Part shown: piece by piece, positions 1 to 9,488 of the stretch
How positions within the stretch are numbered: the stretch's first letter is position 1
Layout: each line of letters starts with the position of its first letter
Assembly (NCBI GenBank): GCA_905220665.1
Contig: CAJNAR010000072.1
Span: 1-33,751 of the forward strand
Direction of reading: 5' to 3'
Source of the DNA: Albugo candida
Lineage: Eukaryota; Oomycota; Peronosporomycetes; Albuginales; Albuginaceae
Length of the DNA stretch: 33,751 nt
The notes under the pieces: model-generated
The model's database searches: none
Seen by the model: the letters and a program-made list of their open reading frames with translations, nothing else
What the model was told of the DNA's origin: nothing
Program-made: the position numbers and the translations under genes

Positions 1-108
1 GAGAGCCACTTCTCAATTTGCCGGCTACTACGTAACCCGCAAAACGAATACAACAAAGCGACTTTTCAACAAAAACACGCACTTTTCCACCCTTTCCTGT
101 CGAAGACA

Positions 109-2628
109 ATGGTTACTATCGACATATCCAGCTTACCTATCGTTACATCGCCTGATGTGAGTAGTACTTCTACATGTAATGTGTCCGTTACTGACACGTT
201 ACCGGCGGAAAGTCCAGCAACCCGCACACCTATACCGGCGGAAAGTACAGCTACTGCCACACCTCTACCGTCGGACTCTACCGCGTCCGCTGGGGTTATT
301 GGCCAATCCGAGACCGAGATGGAGATAGAGACGCCTCTCTCTGCCACTCCAATTTCTGCCAATCAGCCGGTGCCAATGGAGGTTGATGACAACACCGCGT
401 CATCAGCTTCGAAACCGGTTGAAACGGCGTGTGAAACCGACCATCGTCCAAGTTTAGCCGAAATCTTGAAAGGTCAAGAAGAAGCACGCAAGGACAAAGC
501 TGTAAAAAAAGCGAAGTGGAAGGTTGAAATGCCAAAACCTTTAGCATCAGATCTGCGTGCTATCGAACAACTCTTTCAAGACGGACGTCCGTCCTGGGAT
601 GTTTTGGCTGTACACTTGGCGGTAGCAAAGCCGTTTATGCTACCAAGTGCAAAGTTTTCGATTGTCCTGGAGACGGGACAAACTTTTGTACGCTCACCAC
701 CCGCCCAAATCCTACAATCGTTCGTTAGAGATCATGGGAACAAGATCCTTGACGAGTTATTTGATGCGGGGAAAATTGGCCAACTGGCTAAATTGCCTGG
801 AGGTAATTTACGCCTTCTCGTCACGAGCGAGGAAGTTTGCCAGAAGTTGGCTCATGAGACGGTTACCCTCATGGGGAACCAGTACTCCTTCCGAGAGTTC
901 GATGTGCTCGGGTCACGCTACTTCATGGACGTTTTCGGAATTGGACCGGAAATGTCCACAATAACAGTTGCATCAGCACTGCATCGTCTTGGCTGCGATG
1001 TTTTGTATGAAAACTTTCGTGAAGCTGTAGCTTCTAAACGGCTAACCATGTCTACGTGGAGAGTGTATTTTCGCTCCACGTCATGTCCTAAACCTCTGGT
1101 CGTGGCTGGAAAAGTTTGCGAACAAATTTGTATCGAAGGGAGATACTATTTGGCTCGCGGAAAAGGGGCTCCGTTACCTGTTGAGCGATTGAGGATGGGT
1201 CAGCGCAGTCCACACTGCTTATTGCTGCCAGTGAACACTCCGAAATCGACTCAGCGAGCGACGAAACCCCCGACTCCAACAACTGAATCTAAATCGGTGC
1301 CAAGCAAGCGCACCGGAAAAACAACAAAACCAGCTCAAGAGCAGCAACACATAAAAGATAAAGAAAGAAAATCTACCTCAAGTAATGCTAAAAGTACATC
1401 CAAAACTGACGAAACATTCTGTCCTCTGACAACTACCGAAGCTAATACATCGAACCATCACCAGAAGGCATCTACGTCGCCTGTTTCAGAACCGGAAGAG
1501 AAGCTTGGAAGCAGTGATTCCCAACCTGCTGAGGAATCAAAACAAGCTGAAGAATCACAACCGGATTCTTGGACAGTTGTTCGCTCAAACAACAAAAGAA
1601 ACCGCTCGTTAGACAGCTTCAAAAGCCTGCTCAGCAAAGCTCCTCCAAAAAAATTGGAAGGGCTTGCCACCAGCAATTTTTTCGATGTGCTTAGCACTAT
1701 CGATGTGGAATATACAAAGATAGATGTAACGACCAATCCAGCGTTCGGAAAGCGCTACCATATCGTTCCGACCAATGTTGTGGTACCTAAAGATGTAGCT
1801 ACGTCGAAAGAAGCGGCGCATTTTTTCACAAAGAAGCACACCAAAATCGTGAAGGACTCTCGTCCTACTCGCGTGGGTGAAGTGGTGAACTTGTTGGCAG
1901 AAGATCTACTGACGGCACAGATCCCAACGAAGCCCGATCGGCTTCTCCAAGCGGACATTCACGTGTCCAAGGCGGAGAAGCATCTTGGATTCACGTCCAA
2001 TGGAGATAGCCTTCTCCAGTTCGCATTTAATCATCCGATTGAATTACATGGAGTGCTCAATAAGGGTATGCGATTCAATGATCCGTGTTTAGCTGAAGTG
2101 GTGCAAGTCCACACGATCAATCGTATACTTGCTGCATCCGAGCCGAATTTGGACACCACTTTCATTACAAAATGGTCGAAAAAGATTGGGGGAAAAGTTC
2201 CAACAAAACGTCAAGCTATGTTTGACGCAACCAATAGTTGGTGGACGGAGTCACCTGAAGTGGAAGAGCTCACTCGAGCCACCAAATCGCTCGCCTTCTT
2301 CGAGCTCATGCTGATGTGCACTGCTCCGGCAGTTTTTCATAATGACCACTGGATTCAACACATCACTGGTCGACCGGTGCTGTGGATACCGACACACCAT
2401 TGTCGCTTACTACACACCAATGCACTGATTATGATACTGCGCTCCCCACTAGGCACACTTTGCCTTAGTGAGTGGTTTGATGCGCAGTGGGATAGTCCCC
2501 TTTACGACAATTTGGAAGCCATTCAGCTTTCGACAAATTTTCTACCCGATGAAGTGTCTATTTTGCAACTGAGCGAAGTAGATGGAGTACAAACACTCGT
2601 TGTGGGTGCTCTCTCTGTTCAGTATTAA
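109..2628 (+). CDS. LINE ORF1 protein, 839 aa, intact (copy A1)
   Basis: This is the ORF1 (gag-like) protein of a LINE, expected to bind element RNA and form the retrotransposition particle. The start is the ATG at 109; the ATGGTT(A/T)C context recurs at the same place in A2 and A3. Residues 1-110 are Ser/Thr/Pro-rich. Residues about 110-380 form a conserved block with YFMDVFGIG (271-279) and STWRVYFR (315-322), which resemble the RNP strands of an RRM-like fold; that is my inference. Residues about 380-487 are a Lys/Ser/Thr/Glu-rich linker. Residues about 488-839 are a second conserved block with NDHWIQ (745-750) and HHC (763-765) that I do not recognise. I see no CCHC knuckle. The last 47 nt overlap ORF2 in the +1 frame. 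The same protein is conserved in A2 with many substitutions, which argues that it was under selection. Confidence 0.88.
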   Translation: MVTIDISSLPIVTSPDVSSTSTCNVSVTDTLPAESPATRTPIPAESTATATPLPSDSTASAGVIGQSETEMEIETPLSATPISANQPVPMEVDDNTASSASKPVETACETDHRPSLAEILKGQEEARKDKAVKKAKWKVEMPKPLASDLRAIEQLFQDGRPSWDVLAVHLAVAKPFMLPSAKFSIVLETGQTFVRSPPAQILQSFVRDHGNKILDELFDAGKIGQLAKLPGGNLRLLVTSEEVCQKLAHETVTLMGNQYSFREFDVLGSRYFMDVFGIGPEMSTITVASALHRLGCDVLYENFREAVASKRLTMSTWRVYFRSTSCPKPLVVAGKVCEQICIEGRYYLARGKGAPLPVERLRMGQRSPHCLLLPVNTPKSTQRATKPPTPTTESKSVPSKRTGKTTKPAQEQQHIKDKERKSTSSNAKSTSKTDETFCPLTTTEANTSNHHQKASTSPVSEPEEKLGSSDSQPAEESKQAEESQPDSWTVVRSNNKRNRSLDSFKSLLSKAPPKKLEGLATSNFFDVLSTIDVEYTKIDVTTNPAFGKRYHIVPTNVVVPKDVATSKEAAHFFTKKHTKIVKDSRPTRVGEVVNLLAEDLLTAQIPTKPDRLLQADIHVSKAEKHLGFTSNGDSLLQFAFNHPIELHGVLNKGMRFNDPCLAEVVQVHTINRILAASEPNLDTTFITKWSKKIGGKVPTKRQAMFDATNSWWTESPEVEELTRATKSLAFFELMLMCTAPAVFHNDHWIQHITGRPVLWIPTHHCRLLHTNALIMILRSPLGTLCLSEWFDAQWDSPLYDNLEAIQLSTNFLPDEVSILQLSEVDGVQTLVVGALSVQY
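202..267 (+). repeat. Two tandem 33-nt units in ORF1
   Basis: Two adjacent 33-nt units (202-234 and 235-267) encode PAESPATRTPI and PAESTATATPL. A3 and A4 carry only one unit, so this is an in-frame copy-number change in the disordered N-terminus. Confidence 0.85.
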
Positions 2629-5600
2629 GGGAAGCTTATCGGATTACAATTCTTGGACCAATAAAACCATTCTATCAGTCAATACAAACGGAATCAAAAA
2701 GAATGGTCACCTTGCAATCCAACATACATTTTCAAAATACGCACTTTGTTGCGTGCAGGATACATGTTTTCGTAATCGTCAGCACCTGGAGACGTTTCGC
2801 TTTCATCTGACATCGAACTTCAGAACTAAATCGTTTATCAGTGATACGAATAGTCTTCACTCTCACCCCTCTCGGGAACGAGTAAACGGTGTTATGACCA
2901 TTATCCGGAACGATTTTCCCGGATTTCAAACTGCTGAAGCCGTGCACAATGTCACAGTTCAAGATCGTTATCTGGTAGTTCGTTTGGTGGTTCATGGAGC
3001 ACCAGTATACGTCCACAACGTTTATTCTCCGGTTGATTTAACGGAACGAAAACCTTTTTTCGATCAGCTTCCAATTGGATCATTCGAAGCAACGCATCAC
3101 ATATCGTCTGTGAAGATCTCAACACAACTCTCTGTCCAAGTCTGGATTGTTCTAGTGGTGCATATCGCCATGATCCAAGTCGCCTCTCGTGCTTGGAATG
3201 GCTTTCAAACTTGGGTGTTCTCGATGCTTGGCGTCACCAGCATCCCGAAGAGCGTATCTTTACTGGCCCTCAGCCACGACGTAATCGACTGGATTACATC
3301 CTTTTGTCGGAGCATCTCTTCCGTACAATTTATAAGGATTCAAATTATGCCACCCTTCCTCACACGGGGGATCATTTGGCACAAGTACTCAAGTTTGCAA
3401 ATCCGATCCAACTTCAGGGCCGTGGTTACTGGAAATGTCCCCTCTCATTATTCGAGTACCCAGTAATCATCGAGGCGATTGAAGTGCACGCGGAACGCAT
3501 TTTGGCAAAGCTTCGTGCTTCTTCCAGTCCCGGAAAGGATTGGGAGCGTTGGAAGAAGTATATGAAGCGTTTACTTCAGCAAATTCAAAAGATGATTCGA
3601 CGTCAAGAGGAAGATGAGATCGTTCGAGCGCAATCGGAGTTGGAACATGCTGCATCCGCCTATCGAATGTCAGATCAGAGAAAAGAAAAGAAGATTTACA
3701 AGGACGCTCTTCATTCTTATCACGAACGAGTGAAGAGCTCGTCAAAGTACAATCAAGACTCCGCGTTCGACCACCAGATGCGAAATGTGGAGAAATCATC
3801 GAGATACTTCTTTCGTCCGCTGGATTCAACTTGTCATCGGGTGCCATTGGAAGAAGTCCTCCTTCCGAATGGCAAAGTATCAAAGAATCCACTTGAAATC
3901 ACCCTTCAGTTCACCGACCATTGGGGTGGAATTATGGGTGATAAGGAAAGTTCAGCTGGAGTCCCACTCCGTCCTTGCATTCAAAAACAACAAACGCTTA
4001 TCGACTCAATTACCAAAACATTAAACAGCTCTGATGAGTCGTTTCTTTCTGCTCCATTAACTAAATCGGAAATGGAAGGAGCCATCAAAAGTATGCGCGG
4101 ACACTCATCACCTGGAATGGATGGATTGCCGGCAGCATTCTACCAACTTGCTCCGAGTGTCTTTGGTGAATGTTTGCAAATTGTCTTTGACGATCAACTT
4201 CGTCGAGGCTCTCTGCTGCGCTCTCAGCGTAGTTCGGCAATCACGTTGCTTTACAAAAAAGGATCTCGAGCAGATCCTGGCAACTATCGTCCTATTGCAT
4301 TAATATGCGTGGATGTGAAAGTGCTGTCAAAGGTACTTGCCTATCGACTCCAGCAAATGCTTCCGAAATTGATTCACGAAGACCAAAAAGCATTTCTGCG
4401 AGGCAGATCCATCCACCACCACATTCGATACATGAGTGATCTACAAGATTTGATCACTCATCGTGGCGAGGAAGCATATGCAACCTTTCTCGATTTTGAG
4501 AAAGCGTACGATCGAGTGGATTGGTCGTACATGTTTGCTGTGCTTTCGAAAATGAACTGCGGAAATTCGTTTATCAAGTGGACAAAGCTTCTATACACCA
4601 ACACGAATGTTTCGCTGTTGTTGAATGGAACGCTTTCACCAAAGATCACTCCTTCTCGTGGAGTCAAACAAGGTGATCCACTCTCCGCATTGCTCTTTCT
4701 TATGACTATTGAGCCGTTGGGAAATTTGTTGCGGAGACATGAAGGACCTGGTATTTGTATCACTCCAATGGATACATCAACCAGTTTATTCTTTGCGGAC
4801 GACTCGACTTTGTTATCGTCTTCGCTCGGTGGGGTGGAGGCTCAGCTTGATGTCGTTCAACACTATTGTGATGGTTCAGGAGCAAAGTTAAATCTTTCAA
4901 AGTCGACTTTACTTCCTCTTAACCGTCATCAAGCCTGTCAGCCGTTCGCTTTAGTGAAAGTTCTATCACAGTGCGAGTCGGTCAAGTATTTGGGAATTCC
5001 TTTCAGTCAATCACCAGTGAGTGATTTGATGATTGAATTCCTAGAAGATCGTTTCTATGGTGGTTTTCGTCAGTGGTTTCGTCTAGCAAGAACGGTGCGT
5101 GGACGTTTATTGGTGGCGCAGACCATGGTTTTGTCACGATTATGGCATTTTACGACACATTTTGATATCCCGAAACATTTACTGCGACGATGGCAATCGA
5201 TGTTAAATCGATTTGTGCTGAGTCGAAAGTATGAGCGGGATTCAACACATGTGCAGCTCATTCGATCGGAACTTTTATATCTGCCTTATTCACAAGGTGG
5301 TTTACAGGTTCCGATGATCGAGAAGCAATTAATGAAACAACGACTCCAATTTCTACAACAATTTGCACTACATTCCAGTACACCTATTCCAAGCAACTGG
5401 ACATTGACTGGTATGGAAATTGTGAAGAACATCTTACCCAACTTTGGACCGTTCAAGCCGCTCGATATCTTAACGATATCACCTCGTCGGCATGCTACCA
5501 TGGTTCGTTGGAATGTAGCGTCATCGTGGTGGAAGCAGACGTGCGTTTGGTGGAGTCAGAGTAAGTGGGAACTCACACCCCAGACCTTGTCTTCACAGGA

Positions 5601-6777
5601 ACAATACATCGTTATGTTAAATGCTCCTGTCTGGCTGCAGGTGGATTCTCATCTTCAGTTTGAGCAACGGCAACGCTCTACTAGTGCGGTTGCTCATCGT
5701 CGATGCATGGGAATGGTCCCGGAACCTGCGCGTACTTTTAGGATGCAGTTCGCTCAAGCGTTCCGTATCCGTTCTCTACGTGATTTGTTCGGTGGAAGAT
5801 CAACTTGGTTCGATTCGTCTTCCGATTTTGTCTTGCGTTTTAGTACGCACAAAGTTGGAAATTCAGCTGAAGTAGCCAAGACAAAGCTTTTACGACGCTT
5901 GTACGTGGAAGCTACTCAAATTTTACGTCGCATTCAACCGGAGGGCGTTTTGTTGTGTCCAGAGCGTTCCATTGCAAAGGCGTATCCGGTTCAGTTTGGC
6001 ATTCAGATTTCGGATACGAAGGTTTTCTTTCCGACAATTCCTCGGAATCAACTCTTTCGAGTTGTTGGGAAAGCAGAACCACCGGACAAGCCTCACCCAC
6101 TGCTGCTTCACATACCAGAGAGAGACCGGCCAAGTGCTTCGACTTGGGTAAAGGATTTCTCAACGGGTTTTAAACGTCTTCGAGGACGTTTATTACCAAT
6201 ATACTCGGACATTCAGCTCCGACTTACATATTCAATGTTACCAGTGCGATCCCGGTTCTGGTTTCTGAAGCAAGCTCATCCGGAAATCATCCTGTGTACA
6301 CAGGAGCATTGTGGTGAGGTGGAAAGTTACCAGCATCTGTTTTTCGACTGTAGTAGGACATACCCAATTTGGGAGGAGCTATTTCCTTCTTGGATAGCTT
6401 TCTTTTCAGCTCGACCGAAGTGGTCGCACATTGCGTGTCTACGACTTCCTCACCTTAGTGATAGGTGGAAGCCATTCAGGATGGTGTTGGAAGATCTTTG
6501 GTTTGCATTGGTTGCCATTTCGATCCACTTCATCTGGACGGATCGGAATAGACGACTTTTCGACCAAGTATCTACAACACCAACAGGACCAGCTGTTTCG
6601 GTGATCTACAGCACATTCAGCGCCCATATTCGGTTTTATCAACGTCAGTGCTATGATATCGCACAGCTTGATCAGCTCCAGACGGTTTTGCTCGGTTTAT
6701 TGCAATCAGGTTCAGCAAAAAGATATTTCTCCGGGAGATCAGATCTTCTCAAGATACGAAGGCGTGAGCGCTCATAA
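2582..6777 (+). pseudogene. LINE ORF2 (endonuclease and reverse transcriptase), frameshifted (copy A1)
   Basis: This is the LINE ORF2 polyprotein, an APE-type endonuclease followed by reverse transcriptase and a C-terminal CCHC region. The ATG at 2582 lies inside ORF1, giving a 47-nt overlap in the +1 frame. The frame opened there is lost at about 3090, where GAAGCAACGC replaces GAAGAAAACGC of A2 (one base short). It resumes in the other frame and runs to the stop at 6775-6777. Just after the break, the endonuclease motif GDLN reads EDLN (Glu codon at 3112-3114), a second probable loss-of-function change. Downstream, the RT motifs FLDFEKAYD, RGVKQGDPLS and FFADDS and the C-terminal finger are all present. 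Over most of its length it is nearly identical to the open ORF2 of A2. One corrected base would restore the frame but not the endonuclease residue. Confidence 0.9.
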
Positions 6778-6897
6778 GTCTGAGCTGAGTGGCTAGTCTA
6801 CTCAACTGTCTTCAACCGCACCAAGTTCACTATTTGTGACTTTTCAAGCCACATCTGCATGTATTATATGTTATTTATTGTAGTTTAGGCATTTAGA

Positions 6898-6937
6898 GAA
6901 GTCATTTACGTCTAATTCTAGTAATATAGACAACTTC
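6898..6937 (+). promoter_or_regulatory. Conserved 3'-terminal stem-loop of the LINE RNA (A1)
   Basis: An outer stem GAAGT (6898-6902) with ACTTC (6933-6937) encloses an inner stem. In the inner stem GTCTA (6910-6914) pairs with TAGAC (6927-6931), and ATT (6915-6917) pairs with AAT (6923-6925), leaving a 5-nt loop and one bulged A. The same structure sits at the 3' end of every A and B copy. In tailed LINEs, 3' structures like this are what the reverse transcriptase recognises; that role is inferred here. Confidence 0.6.
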
Positions 6938-6954
6938 AACTGAGCTACCGAGGC
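6937..6954 (-). repeat. tRNA 5'-end-like junction sequence, type GCCTCGG
   Basis: On the - strand this reads GCCTCGGTAGCTCAGTTG. That is a 7-nt acceptor strand, T8-A9, D-stem GCTC and AGTTG up to about position G18 of a tRNA. It fills the whole gap between the 3' end of A1 and the 5' end of A2. No remaining tRNA body is present. Confidence 0.65.
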
Positions 6955-7054
6955 ACTTCTCAATTTGCCAGCTGCTACGCACCTCGCAAACCGGATACAC
7001 AACAACCAACTTTCAACCACACCACCCTTATTGATTACTATTCTCTCCAACAGA

Positions 7055-9488
7055 ATGGTTTCTATCGACATTTCGCGTTTACCCATCGTTACGTCGTCCG
7101 ACGATGTCACAACTCGTGCACCAGTTCCAACGGAAAATGTTTCTTTGGATGCGGCCACCTGCCACTCAGAATCCACGGAATCTGAAACGGTCCAATCAGA
7201 TGTGACCATGACTGTCGAGCCAGCTCGTATTCTACCCAAGGAGATTCCATCGATCCCTATGGACATCGATGACGCGACCGGGTCATTACCTCCTGTATCG
7301 GTAAAAAAACCGGTTAAACAAGAAAACCGCGCTACCTTGGCGGATATCCTGAAGGGCAACGAGGAAATCCGCAAGGATAAAGCGGCTAAAAAAGCAACAT
7401 GGAAGGTTGAAATGCCTAAGCCATTAGCTGCGGATCTTCGCGCTATTGAAAAGCTTTTCGAAAATGGCCGCCCAAGTTGGGAGATTTTGTCTGCACACTT
7501 GACTGCAGCAAAACCCTTCGCTCTACCCAGTGCAAAATTCTCGGTAGTGCTGGAAACTGGTCAGGCGCTGGTTCGAATCCCACCAGCGCATATTTTGCAA
7601 TCCTTCGTTCGAGATCACGGTAATGTGATTGTCGACGAGCTTTTCGAAGCAGGGAAAATTGGCCAATTGGCTAAATTGCCAGGTGGTAATTTGAGACTCC
7701 TCGTTACCGAAGAGGAAGTTTGCCATAAATTGGCCCACGAAACTGTTACGATTCTTGGGAACAAATACTCATTCCGTGAATTCGATATTCTTGGTTCGAG
7801 ATTTTTCTTGGATATTTTCGGAATTGGACCGGAAATGCCCACACTCAACATTGCGTCGGCTTTGCATCGTCTTGGGTGCGATGTTCTGTATGAGAATTTT
7901 CGTGAAGCAGTGGCTTCCAGACGACTTGCTATGTCGACTTGGAGAGTTTATTTCCGCGACACAAGCTGTCCTGAACAGCTAATGGTTGGCGGAAAAGTTT
8001 GTGAGCAAATATGTATCGAGGGGAGATACTATTTGGCTCGAGGGAAAGCTTCTCCCCTCCCGGTTGATCGGTTGAGGATGGGTCAGCGCAGTCCACACTG
8101 CTTACTGCTGCCGGTGAAAACTCCTCAACCGAATCATAAACCGAAGAAACAAACCGCTTCATCGGTCAAAAGCCAGCCCATGAAGTCGAAAACGACACCA
8201 AAGCAGGAAAAAAACACCAGCAAATTACCGGAAGTGTCTAAACAATGTCTTGAAAACAAGCAATCTAATCTTCAAGACACCCCTGGTACCACCGCTGACG
8301 ATGCGACAATTCCAGTATTACAAAACTCTGTTCCGACTCAGGAGAAAATTCCCTCAGCTGTTCAGGCTGTCGAGGAAAATGGAGCAAATATTACCCAACA
8401 AGACGAGTCGAAGTCCGCCGAAGACATGTGGACTCCAGTTCGAAATCGCAACAAGCGTAATCGATCTATTGATCGCTTTCAAAGCTTATTGAGCAATGCC
8501 CCTCCCAAATCATTGGAAGGTTTGGCTACGAGCAATTATTTCAATGTGCTCGGCTCCGTCGACGTCGACTTTGTCAAAATTGACGTAAGTACGAAGGACG
8601 ACTTTGGGAAAAGGTACCAGGTTGTACCATCCAAACTTGTGGTGAAAAACGATTTGGCCAATTCTAAAGAAGCGGCTCACTTCATCAAAAAAAACCACAC
8701 CCGAATTGAAAAGGACGATCGTCCGACTCGTGTGGCAGAAGTAGTGGATTTCTTAATTCAAGATGTGAAAACAGCTCAGTCACCTCCTCGACCGGATACT
8801 TTGTTGAAAGAGGATGTTTACGTTGCGAAAGCAAGTAAACATGTTGGTTTCACATCCAACGGAGACAGTATTCTCCAATTTGCATTAGATCATCCGATTG
8901 CACTACATGGAGTGCTCAATCGTTGCATGAGGTCCAATGACCCATGCTTGGATCAAGTGGTGCGAATACACACAATAAATCGTGTATTGGCAGCATCCGA
9001 ACCGAATTCGGATACCACGTTTAGCAAAAAAATGGTCGAAGAAAGTCGGTGGTTCCGTTTCGGCTGTTCGGAAAGTTATGCTCGCAGCGGTGGACAACTG
9101 GTGGACTGAGTCAGCTGAAGTGGAGGAATTGACACGAGCAACAAACTCGCTCGCGTTCTCTGAGCTGATGTTGATGTGCACGGCACCAACCATATATCAC
9201 AGTGACCACTGGATCCAGTACGTTACTGGTCATCCAGTGGTATGGATTCCAGCTCATCACTGTCGTCTGCTTCACACGAATGTGTTGTTGCAAATTTTGC
9301 GTTCACCGTTGGGTACACTTTGCCTCAGCGAGTGATTTGACGCAAAGTGGGAAAGTCCCATTTTCGACGACTTGGTGCAGCTTCAGTCATCCAACCGTTT
9401 TCTTACCGACGAAGCTTCTATACTACAACTGAAGGAAGAAGACGGTATTCACAAACTCGTCGTTGGATCCCTTTCAGTTCAATACTAA
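7055..9488 (+). pseudogene. LINE ORF1, frameshift and nonsense (copy A2)
   Basis: This is homologous to the 839-aa ORF1 of A1 but from a diverged lineage. The start is the ATG at 7055, aligned with the ATG at 109; the frame is open further upstream, but that stretch matches the 5' UTR of the other copies. The reading frame breaks at a run of seven A (9026-9032), which holds one more base than A1 needs. The C-terminal block continues in the next frame and meets a TGA at 9333-9335 where A1 has TGG (Trp). The ancestral stop is at 9486-9488. The RRM-like block (IFGIGPEMP, STWRVYFR) and the HWIQ and HHCRLLHTN motifs of the C-terminal block are kept, so decay is recent. The A-run change could be a sequencing slip; the TGA is less easily explained that way. 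Confidence 0.85.

Larger units (their letters stand above)
8..6936 (+). mobile_element. LINE copy A1, nearly full length, non-LTR retrotransposon
   Basis: This is a non-LTR retrotransposon with a 101-nt 5' UTR, ORF1, an overlapping ORF2 and a 3' UTR of about 160 nt without a poly(A) tail. The 5' end is taken as ACTTCTCAATTTGCC, because the same sequence opens the copies at 6955, 15439 and 22329. The 3' end is a stem-loop followed by a tRNA-like head at 6937. The first 7 bases of the window (gagagcc) could be the acceptor part of another such head, but 7 bases are too few to show this. ORF1 is intact and ORF2 carries a frameshift, so the copy could not move alone. Confidence 0.9.

Noticed and set aside
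1..7. gagagcc as the acceptor part of another tRNA-like head
   Set aside because: It fits the 7-nt spacing before ACTTCTC, but the diagnostic TAGCTCAG would lie outside the window.
647..964. 105-aa + strand frame inside ORF1, also seen near 16085-16343
   Set aside because: It is an alternative frame of the conserved ORF1 block. In A3 it only appears joined to the N-terminus because of a one-base loss.
4458..4763. Antisense 101-aa frame repeated in all A copies
   Set aside because: It lies opposite the RT motifs A-C and is open because the sense strand is conserved. It is a shadow frame.
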